Shown here: in pieces, positions 1-5,609 of the stretch | Position numbering within the stretch: position 1 is the stretch's first letter | How the letters are laid out: the number at the start of each line of letters is the position of its first letter | Source of the DNA: Pseudooctadecabacter sp. | GTDB lineage: Bacteria > Pseudomonadota > Alphaproteobacteria > Rhodobacterales > Rhodobacteraceae | Assembly: GCA_020628265.1 (NCBI GenBank) | Contig: JAHDFG010000067.1 | Span: forward strand, 1 to 9,675 | Reading direction: 5' to 3' | Length of the DNA stretch: 9,675 nt | The notes under the pieces: generated by a model | Databases searched by the model: none | Seen by the model: only the letters and a program-made list of their open reading frames with translations | Told to the model about the DNA's origin: nothing | Position numbers and translations under genes: made by a program

Positions 1-3
1 GAC

Positions 4-843
4 ATGAGCGATGAGGCCCTGAACAGGATCGCTGAGGCGCTGGAACGGCTGGCACCCGCGCCGGCACAGGCGCCCGATTTCTCGGCGCCGGCCTATGTCT
101 GGCATGCGGAGCCAGACCGGCTGGACCCTGTTTCGGCGGTCAATCGTGTAGACCTTGATTTGTTGGTCGGCATTGATCGTGCGCGTGACACCTTGTTGGA
201 AAATACCCGTCAGTTCGCCAAGGGGCTGCCTGCGAACAATGCGCTGCTATGGGGCGCGCGGGGCATGGGGAAATCCAGTCTTGTCAAAGCGGTACATGGG
301 GCTTTGGACGCAGACTACCCCGGCTTGAAAGTGGTGGAAGTACAGCGTGAAGACCTGCCCAGCATTGGCCGCTGTCTGGCGCTCCTGCGGGGCCGCAGTG
401 AACGGTTTATCCTGTTCTGCGATGATCTGAGCTTCGGTCACGACGATGCCCACTACAAGTCACTCAAGGCAGTTCTTGATGGCGGGATCGAGGGGCGGCC
501 GGATAACGTCGTGCTTTACGCCACGTCCAACCGGCGTCACCTTATGCCGCGCGATATGATCGAGAACGAACGTCAAAGCGGGATCAACCCGTCCGAGGCG
601 GTGGAGGAAAAAGTGTCCTTGTCCGACCGGTTCGGGCTCTGGCTGGGCTTCCACCCCTGCGATCAGGACGAATACCTCAGCATGATCCGTGGGTATTGCG
701 ATGCCTACGACATCGCCATTTCTGACGCCGATTTGCGCGCCGAAGCCATCGAGTGGCAGGCAACACGAGGGTCACGGTCGGGACGCGTTGCGTGGCAGTA
801 TTTTACTGATCTGGCCGGACGCCGCGGCGTCCGGCTGGGCTAA
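4..843 (+). CDS. DUF815 family AAA+ ATPase
   Basis: A 279-aa protein recognised as a DUF815-type (COG2607) P-loop ATPase; the cellular role of this family is not settled. A Walker A motif GARGMGKS lies at residues 84-91, a Walker B-like stretch FILFCDD at 135-141, a sensor-1-like ATSN at 173-176, and an arginine-finger-like SDRF at 207-210. The C-terminal part carries the Arg-rich GSRSGR (256-261), a likely sensor-2 region. There is no signal peptide or membrane segment, so it is cytosolic. The ATG at 4 fits the usual family N terminus (a short helix resembling RIAEALERLAP), but only three bases precede it, so its ribosome binding site and promoter cannot be judged. It converges on the nlpD-like gene, and its TAA stop lies inside a perfect palindrome. 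Family assignment is firm; function is unknown. Confidence 0.88.
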   Translation: MSDEALNRIAEALERLAPAPAQAPDFSAPAYVWHAEPDRLDPVSAVNRVDLDLLVGIDRARDTLLENTRQFAKGLPANNALLWGARGMGKSSLVKAVHGALDADYPGLKVVEVQREDLPSIGRCLALLRGRSERFILFCDDLSFGHDDAHYKSLKAVLDGGIEGRPDNVVLYATSNRRHLMPRDMIENERQSGINPSEAVEEKVSLSDRFGLWLGFHPCDQDEYLSMIRGYCDAYDIAISDADLRAEAIEWQATRGSRSGRVAWQYFTDLAGRRGVRLG

Positions 844-863
844 CAAAATTCCGGAATTTTGTT
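842..863. terminator. Perfect 22-bp palindrome, likely bidirectional terminator
   Basis: The half-site AACAAAATTCC is followed directly by its exact reverse complement, so all 22 bases are self-complementary. As RNA it would fold into a 9-bp stem with CCGG as the loop, and each arm ends in an A/T-rich run on both strands. It sits between two converging genes, starts inside the TAA stop of the DUF815 gene and ends 13 bases before the stop of the nlpD-like gene. That position and shape favour a shared terminator. It is not a textbook one, because the stem is AT-rich and the T tract is part of the arm. A protein-binding site or dispersed repeat unit is the alternative. Confidence 0.5.
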
Positions 864-876
864 GCCCGCCAAGTGG

Positions 877-2082
877 TTAAGGCAGGAAGTCGGCAGGGTC
901 GACGCTTTCCAAACCGTCGCGGACCTCAAAATGCAGGAAGCTGGGGTTGCCTGACGCAACCGAAGCGATGCCCTGACCTTGAGCCACACTGTCGTCCTTG
1001 CTGACCGTCAGATTGTCGACATTCACGTAGACCGTCAGGATGTTACCCGTGTGACGGACCACGATGATCTGCGCCCCGTTGGTGTTCTGGGTGATGGCCG
1101 CGACCGTGCCCGCAGCAGCAGCCTTGACGGTTGTGCCAGCCGGAACGCCGATATCAATGCCTTCGTTCCGGCCAGGGTTGTAGGCACGGATGATCGAGCC
1201 TTGGACCGGATAGATGAACGGGGCCGAAGTGGCAGGGGTCGTGACCTCGCCAATGTCAGGCGCGGGCGGTGCGGGTGGCGTCGTTTCAGGCGTATCAGGC
1301 GTTGCATCGACCTCTGGCAGGGGGGCCACAGCGCTGGGCGGTGTCGGAGTGGCCGAGCCTACGCCAGGTGCCTCGACAGCAGCGGGGCTGGGTGGCGTTG
1401 CACCCGCCACGGGGATGAGCAGCTGCTGGCCCTCGCGGACCGTCAAGTCAGAGCCCAACCCGTTCCATTCGGCAAGGGCCGCCACGGGCACGTCGTAAAG
1501 ACGTGAAATCTGGAAGGCTGTTTCGCCGCGTGCGACGCGGTGCAGCCCCGGTTCCGCACCCGTTTGAGGGGCAGGCGCGCTGCTGGAGGACACTGGTGTG
1601 ACTGTCTGTTCACCTGCGCGGTCGATCGCGTCCGAGGCCAATGAGGTTACGTTGACCTCAGGCGGGAGGATCGGACCTGTGGTTGCGGCACCCGTGGCAG
1701 GCGAGGGTTCTGCGACGCGGCTCGGCAGGGCCACAATCTCGTCCCGTCGCAGGGCTACGTCCGCATCGACCCCGTTGTAGGCGGCCAGCGCGTTGGCATC
1801 GAGGTTCAGGCGGCCCGCGATCTGGCGGACTGTTTCGCCGCGCTGGGCCACGACGACCTGATAGTTCGGGTAGGAGATGACCCCACGATTATCGGGGCGG
1901 GGACGGTTGGCAAGATTTCGCGCAGCGTCCGTTGTATTGAACCCGCCGGTCAGGTTGCGCAGGTCCCAATCAAAATTTCGGTCCGCCATATTGCCGTCGG
2001 CGTCGCAGGCCGCCAAAGCGACTGTCGCCACAGATGCAACCAGAACAGGACGAATGGAATAGGGGAAGCGGGGCTTCGCCAT
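877..2082 (-). CDS. nlpD: NlpD-like lipoprotein, two LysM and degenerate LytM domain
   Basis: A 401-aa envelope protein. The N terminus is a lipoprotein signal with lipobox LAAC, Cys26 being the likely lipidated residue. LysM domains, which bind peptidoglycan, lie at about 73-119 and 180-224. A Pro/Ala/Thr-rich linker follows (about 225-288), then a C-terminal M23/LytM domain (about 289-401). The metal ligands are gone: the HxGxD motif reads NEGID (306-310, His to Asn), the HLHFE motif reads FLHFE (first His to Phe382), and the usual YxH is YVN. This matches E. coli NlpD and EnvC, which do not cut the wall but activate amidases. It should therefore sit in the outer membrane and switch on an AmiC-type amidase at division. 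The start has a clear GAGGAGA site. It is the last gene of the surE-pcm-nlpD run. Confidence 0.88.
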   Translation of the reverse strand: MAKPRFPYSIRPVLVASVATVALAACDADGNMADRNFDWDLRNLTGGFNTTDAARNLANRPRPDNRGVISYPNYQVVVAQRGETVRQIAGRLNLDANALAAYNGVDADVALRRDEIVALPSRVAEPSPATGAATTGPILPPEVNVTSLASDAIDRAGEQTVTPVSSSSAPAPQTGAEPGLHRVARGETAFQISRLYDVPVAALAEWNGLGSDLTVREGQQLLIPVAGATPPSPAAVEAPGVGSATPTPPSAVAPLPEVDATPDTPETTPPAPPAPDIGEVTTPATSAPFIYPVQGSIIRAYNPGRNEGIDIGVPAGTTVKAAAAGTVAAITQNTNGAQIIVVRHTGNILTVYVNVDNLTVSKDDSVAQGQGIASVASGNPSFLHFEVRDGLESVDPADFLP

Positions 2083-2102
2083 GGCACTGTCTCCTCAAGC
2101 CT

Positions 2103-2120
2103 GTCGGATCTTTGTCCGAC
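2103..2120 (-). other. Small stem-loop between pcm and nlpD
   Basis: The plus strand reads GTCGGA, six loop bases, then TCCGAC, a perfect 6-bp stem in the 61-base gap after pcm. On the transcribed strand no T run follows; the nlpD ribosome binding site GAGGAGA comes about eight bases later. This argues against a terminator. It may be an mRNA-processing or stability element, or chance. Confidence 0.3.
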
Positions 2121-2143
2121 TTTGGGCGTAGTCTAACGGGTTT

Positions 2144-2782
2144 TCAGTCTTTTCCCAAGCCCTCAAGCAAGGGGACAAAGCGCACGGGGCGCAATTCTTC
2201 GTAGTCGAAACCGTTTTCAAGCCGACGTACCCGTATCAACGTCTGCACGGAGTCCGATTGGCCGACTGGCAGAACCATGATCCCACCGACTTTCAATTGC
2301 GCCAGAAGGGGGCCAGGCGGGTCTTCGGCGGCAGCGGTCACGAGAATGCGGTCAAAGGGGGCCTGATCCGGCAGGCCAAAGCTGCCATCGGCCGTGAGTG
2401 ACGTCAGGTTGGTGATGTCCAGTTGGTCGAAAATGGCACGGGCTTCGGTCACAAGCGATTTGTAACGGTCGACCGTATAGACGCGGCGGGCGAGGTGGCT
2501 GAGGATCACAGCCTGATAGCCGGAGCCGGTCCCGATCTCCAACACCTTGTTGCGGGGCTGGACCTGCAGCGCCTGTGTCATCAGCCCGACCACAGATGGT
2601 TGGCTGATCGTCTGGCCTGCGCCGATAGGCAGAGGCATGTCGTCATAAGCCCGTTCAGAAAAGTGTCCTTTGACGAACATCGCACGGTCCGTCTTTTCCA
2701 TCGCAGTCAGCACCCGCGCGTCCGTCACCCCCTTGGAGCGCAACGCAAAAAGGAACTGCATCTGACGTTCGGCGAGTGTCAT
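2144..2782 (-). CDS. pcm: Protein-L-isoaspartate O-methyltransferase
   Basis: A 212-aa protein of the PCMT family, close to the usual length of about 210. It transfers a methyl group from S-adenosylmethionine to isoaspartyl residues in aged proteins, starting their repair. Visible family marks are GQTISQP (56-62), the SAM-binding motif I VLEIGTGSGYQ (80-90), an acidic VD at 104-105 after strand 2, and the C-terminal PVRFVPL (199-205). It is cytosolic, with no signal peptide. The ATG overlaps the surE stop as ATGA and no strong Shine-Dalgarno is seen in the end of surE, so translation is probably coupled to surE. The surE-pcm pairing is widely conserved in proteobacteria. Confidence 0.95.
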   Translation of the reverse strand: MTLAERQMQFLFALRSKGVTDARVLTAMEKTDRAMFVKGHFSERAYDDMPLPIGAGQTISQPSVVGLMTQALQVQPRNKVLEIGTGSGYQAVILSHLARRVYTVDRYKSLVTEARAIFDQLDITNLTSLTADGSFGLPDQAPFDRILVTAAAEDPPGPLLAQLKVGGIMVLPVGQSDSVQTLIRVRRLENGFDYEELRPVRFVPLLEGLGKD

Positions 2783-3564
2783 TTCAGTTGGCTATCCAGA
2801 GTGTCCAGCAAATCGTGAGCGGTCAGGTCCGCCCGCATGGGTGTGACGGAAATATAGCCGTCAAGGTTTGCAGTGACATCCGTCCCGGGGCCTGTGGGTC
2901 GGTCCTGTGGGCCGCCCTTGACCCACAGGAACCGCCGTCCGTTGGGGGCCGTCACGGGCTCGACCTTGAAGAAGGTTTCGCGCCGGAACCCCTGGGACGC
3001 GACCTTAAGGCCCTTTACATCGGCCGCTGCGACGGGCGGGAAATTCACGTTGTAGAAGACACGGTAGTCGTCTTTGGTCCAGATGCCTTTGTCCAGCAGT
3101 GTGCGGACGGTGGCCGCCCCGTGTCGTGCAGCGGCCTCGAAGGGGTCGTCCAGATCACGATTGTCTGGCCCGAAAAACTGGCTCAACGCGATGCCGGGCA
3201 CGCCTTGCAAGGCGGCTTCCATGATCGCGCCGATGGTGCCGGAATAAAGCGTGTTGTCAGCGGCATTGTTGCCGCGGTTGACGCCGGACAGGATGAGATC
3301 GGGTGGGGCGTCTTTCATCACGTCATAAAGTGCGGCGAGCACACAGTCTGCTGGCGCCCCTTCGGCGGCGTAACGTTTGTCCGACAGTTTGGCGATCATC
3401 GTGGGGTGGGCATAGCTGATGCAATGGCCAACGCCGGATTGCTCGAACGCGGGCGCGACCGTCCAGACCTCGCCCTGCGGTCCGGCCACGTCGCGCGCGA
3501 TCGCTTCAAGCGTGGCAAGGCCCGGTGCGTTAATTCCGTCGTCGTTGGTGATGAGAATGCGCAT
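2779..3564 (-). CDS. surE: 5'/3'-nucleotidase SurE
   Basis: A 261-aa SurE-family phosphatase, which removes phosphate from nucleoside 5'- and 3'-monophosphates in the cytosol using a divalent metal. The N terminus MRILITNDDG is typical, with metal ligands Asp8 and Asp9. Ser43 in EQSG and Asn96 in SGVNRGNN are the other expected ligands. The family motif YSGTIGA is at 107-113. Length is normal for the family. The start is supported by an AAAGGGGG ribosome binding site seven bases upstream. It leads the surE-pcm-nlpD run and its stop overlaps the pcm start. The 175-base gap upstream probably holds its own promoter, though I could not pick out convincing -35/-10 boxes. Confidence 0.95.
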   Translation of the reverse strand: MRILITNDDGINAPGLATLEAIARDVAGPQGEVWTVAPAFEQSGVGHCISYAHPTMIAKLSDKRYAAEGAPADCVLAALYDVMKDAPPDLILSGVNRGNNAADNTLYSGTIGAIMEAALQGVPGIALSQFFGPDNRDLDDPFEAAARHGAATVRTLLDKGIWTKDDYRVFYNVNFPPVAAADVKGLKVASQGFRRETFFKVEPVTAPNGRRFLWVKGGPQDRPTGPGTDVTANLDGYISVTPMRADLTAHDLLDTLDSQLK

Positions 3565-3739
3565 GCTGCCGCCCCCTTTGCCGCCTTGTTACGTGAGCGT
3601 TCTGAAGCGGACAAGATTACGGGATCGTCCCGTGTGGAAGGCGTTGCAGGAAAGACTCTAAACGCCGGAAAATATGGCGAAGCGGCCCTTCGGGGAGAGT
3701 TTTCGGGTCAGAAGAAGACGCGAGGAAGGCCCTGACCGG
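3565..3739. other. 175-base intergenic region upstream of surE
   Basis: The longest gene-free stretch in the window, between the SDR stop and the surE start, both on the minus strand. It holds the surE ribosome binding site (about 3572-3579) and a short inverted repeat at 3619-3633 (ACGGGA, three bases, TCCCGT). Part of the palindrome over the SDR stop also lies here. I see no convincing small ORF, RNA gene or clear sigma-70 promoter. It is the most likely location of a surE promoter. Confidence 0.4.
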
Positions 3740-3744
3740 TCAGG
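3731..3744. repeat. 14-bp perfect palindrome over the SDR stop codon
   Basis: The sequence CCTGACCGGTCAGG is fully self-complementary and contains the SDR stop (TGA on the minus strand). Allowing a 4-base loop, the RNA stem would be only 5 bp, and no T run follows on the minus strand. A terminator role is therefore weak; it could be chance or a protein-binding site. Confidence 0.3.
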
Positions 3745-4378
3745 CGAGGATTTCGGGGAGAAGGCGCACGGCCTCATCCCGTGGATCGGCGAGGACACTG
3801 CGGTCTTCTCCGGGGAAGAAACGGGCGCGGGTCGCGGTAGCCATCGGGGCGGGCGTAAGGATCTGGACCTGAGGGCCGGTTTTGGCTGTCTCCGCCTGCC
3901 ATGACTTTGCGAGCGCTGCCTGGGCGGACTTTGTTGCACCATAGGACCCAAAGAACGGTTCCCCCGCGCGGGGGTCGTCGAAGAAAACCGCTTTGCCCTC
4001 TGTACCCAAGAGGGGGGAGACATAGGCGATCAACACGGACGTGGCCGTCAGGTTCACGTCCGAGGACTTCGAGAAATCCTTCTGGTTGATATGGCCGGCA
4101 GGCGTCAGGGGGGCAGCATGAACGGCAGCGTGCACCCAAAGATCCAGCTTTCCCCAGCGGTCGAAGATCGACCGGCACAGCTGTTGCATTGCCGCGTCCA
4201 CGGTGATGTCCATCGGGGCCAGCGTTGCATCACCGCCGACGGCCTTGATGCGGTCGTCCAGTTCTTCCAGCGCGCCGGTTGTACGGCCCACTGCGATGAT
4301 GTGATGGGTCGGGGCCAAGGCCTCGGCCAGGGCTGCGCCCAACCCGCGGGAGGCGCCGGTGACAAGTGCTGTTTTCAT
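3740..4378 (-). CDS. Short-chain dehydrogenase/reductase, atypical active site
   Basis: A 212-aa classical-length SDR with a Rossmann fold; such enzymes use NAD(P)H to oxidise or reduce alcohols and ketones. The nucleotide-binding TGASRGLG is at 7-14, and GRTT at 31-34 follows strand 2, the Arg suggesting NADP preference. The usual NNAG is changed to VHAA (82-85). The active-site YxxxK is present as Tyr146 and Lys150. The catalytic Ser expected about 13 residues before the Tyr is absent: the strand reads VFFDDP (131-136). The Asn in DVNL (107-110) is kept. The substrate cannot be told. The start has only a weak ribosome binding site. It lies 41 bases after the small GspC/PilP-like gene, probably co-transcribed. 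Confidence 0.85.
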   Translation of the reverse strand: MKTALVTGASRGLGAALAEALAPTHHIIAVGRTTGALEELDDRIKAVGGDATLAPMDITVDAAMQQLCRSIFDRWGKLDLWVHAAVHAAPLTPAGHINQKDFSKSSDVNLTATSVLIAYVSPLLGTEGKAVFFDDPRAGEPFFGSYGATKSAQAALAKSWQAETAKTGPQVQILTPAPMATATRARFFPGEDRSVLADPRDEAVRLLPEILA

Positions 4379-4419
4379 GGGAGTGCTTTAGGCGGCTGGG
4401 GCGGCAAAGGCAATGCAGC

Positions 4420-4668
4420 TTAGGCCAGCACAAGCCTGTGATGGGTCCGCCCTTCGCGGATCAGGGCCCAGCCGTCGCCGGTGGCATCAAGGGTAAAGCC
4501 GTCTGTTGGCTGTCCCTGAGCCAGATGAACAATTGCGCCCGACCGGATGCGCAGCAGCGCCTTTGCGCCATCAGGCCCAGTAAACACACCAATCAGCATC
4601 AGCCCGTCGCGGGTGTGTTGGGACTGCCGTGTTGCGGCTTCTGCAGTAAGGGCATTCGTAAGAGCCAT
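4420..4668 (-). CDS. Small hypothetical protein, weakly GspC/PilP-like
   Basis: An 82-aa protein that I do not firmly recognise. The stretch from about residue 22 to the end, beginning GLMLIGVFTG and continuing ALLRIRSGAIVHLAQG, alternates short beta strands in the way of the GspC/PilP periplasmic domain. In those proteins a short strand pattern of the type 'LxGV...ALLxxxxG' leads to a 'V.xG..l.G..l..I' pattern. This is a pattern match only. No signal peptide or membrane anchor is visible, which is odd for such a domain. The chosen ATG is backed by GGAGA seven bases upstream; a longer reading from 4737 would add 23 residues without such support. The SDR follows after 41 bases, and the sulfotransferase gene is divergent from it. 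Confidence 0.65.
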   Translation of the reverse strand: MALTNALTAEAATRQSQHTRDGLMLIGVFTGPDGAKALLRIRSGAIVHLAQGQPTDGFTLDATGDGWALIREGRTHHRLVLA

Positions 4669-4823
4669 GGGGTCGTCTCCTGTGTCGAGACAGGGCACAT
4701 AGGTGGGGTGCGCGCGGGGTGCAAGCAGGGCCAGCAAAGGACCGCCGATCGCTGGCGGGCGTTGTCGCGGATCGGGTGAATTGCTTTGTTTGCAAGGGCT
4801 TCCGGCTGTGGCAAGAGGTGCAT
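4669..4823. promoter_or_regulatory. Divergent intergenic region, probable back-to-back promoters
   Basis: This 155-base gap separates two genes that point away from each other, so promoters for both should lie here. On the plus strand TTGTCG (about 4762-4767) and a poor TTTGTT box 17 bases later are the best candidate pair, with low confidence. The ribosome binding site of the rightward gene is AAGAGG at 4813-4818. No operator for a known regulator is recognised. Confidence 0.4.
4679..4694 (-). other. Short hairpin touching the small gene's ribosome binding site
   Basis: CCTGT, six bases, then ACAGG form a 5-bp inverted repeat in the leader of the 82-aa gene. On the minus strand the last two bases of the 3' arm (GG) begin the GGAGA ribosome binding site (4676-4680). 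A fold could therefore partly hide the site. The stem is short and may be chance. Confidence 0.25.
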
Positions 4824-5609
4824 ATGGAACCGAAACCCCTTCTTGTCTTTATCCACATTCCCAAAACCGCTGGATCGACTCTTAACGGGCATCTCTTGCG
4901 TCATTTCGGTGCCGCAACGTCACCACGGGGCTGGCCCATGGTAGAGGGCTTGGTGCCCGGCCCGATCCTGGATCTATCCGTTGTGGGACGGTTCCTTGCC
5001 CCGCGTCTGGCCCGCGGGGCGACCCATGTCGGCTACATGCGCTACGATCACCCGCGCATGACCGCGGCCTTGCAACAGGCGAGCTGGGTCAGCGGCCATG
5101 TGTTCCGGCCAGAAATGGAAGAGCATGTCGCGCGGGCGGGACGGCAGGCACATTACTTCACCATTGTGCGCGATCCGGTTGCTCAACTGGCCTCACATTA
5201 TCAATGGTGGATCGAAATCTATGCCCGTGGCCCTTGGCGGTATTTCCGGTACGAGCCTTTCTGGCGCGATCTGTCCAAACAGATCCGCGCGACGGACAAC
5301 ACCGACGTGCGGGCGATTATCAAGGTGCTTGAGGAACGGGGCGAGCTTTTTCTGAACTTTCAACATGGCTATGTGGCGGGAGATATGGACACCGACGCGG
5401 CTATTGACCGTTTTGCGGCCATTGGGCTCGACAGTGATGTCGCTGGGGTGGCGGAAGCGATGACAGGCGTGCGGCCCAAGGCGCGGCACAGCAATGTCAG
5501 CCGGTCACGGTTCGACCGCTCCGTGTTCCAACACCCGGAAATGAAAGAGTTTCTGGCCGAACGGCACAGCCTTGATCTTGATCTTTATGCAAGGCTGAAA
5601 GCCCGCTGA
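4824..5609 (+). CDS. Sulfotransferase family protein
   Basis: A 261-aa protein resembling the Sulfotransfer_2-type family, which moves sulfate from PAPS to sugars, lipids or other acceptors. The 5'-phosphosulfate-binding loop HIPKTAGST lies at 11-19, the SGH of the core at 90-92, and the 3'-phosphate-binding RDPVAQLASHY at 116-126. These are the hallmark elements in correct order and spacing. No signal peptide or membrane helix is seen, so it is probably cytosolic. The ATG at 4824 is chosen because AAGAGG sits five bases upstream and the P-loop then lies close to the N terminus; a longer frame from 4719 lacks both. It is the only plus-strand gene in this part, and its stop abuts the purF stop. 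The acceptor is unknown, and no sulfate-activation or polysaccharide genes are nearby. Confidence 0.85.
   Translation: MEPKPLLVFIHIPKTAGSTLNGHLLRHFGAATSPRGWPMVEGLVPGPILDLSVVGRFLAPRLARGATHVGYMRYDHPRMTAALQQASWVSGHVFRPEMEEHVARAGRQAHYFTIVRDPVAQLASHYQWWIEIYARGPWRYFRYEPFWRDLSKQIRATDNTDVRAIIKVLEERGELFLNFQHGYVAGDMDTDAAIDRFAAIGLDSDVAGVAEAMTGVRPKARHSNVSRSRFDRSVFQHPEMKEFLAERHSLDLDLYARLKAR

Noticed and set aside
3619..3633. ACGGGA/TCCCGT inverted repeat upstream of surE as an operator
   Set aside because: Six-base arms with a three-base spacer are expected by chance at this frequency in GC-rich DNA, and no promoter box is tied to it; it is only noted with the intergenic region.
3684..3699. CCC-TTCG-GGG stem-loop as an SDR terminator
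   Set aside because: The stem is only about three to four pairs and no T run follows on the minus strand.
2776..3735. Plus-strand open frame of 319 codons covering surE
   Set aside because: Antisense to surE, with no family signature and no supported start; long antisense frames are common at this GC content.
4719..4823. N-terminal extension of the sulfotransferase by 35 residues
   Set aside because: The ATG at 4824 has a good ribosome binding site and puts the phosphosulfate loop at the usual distance from the N terminus; the extension has neither support nor family likeness.
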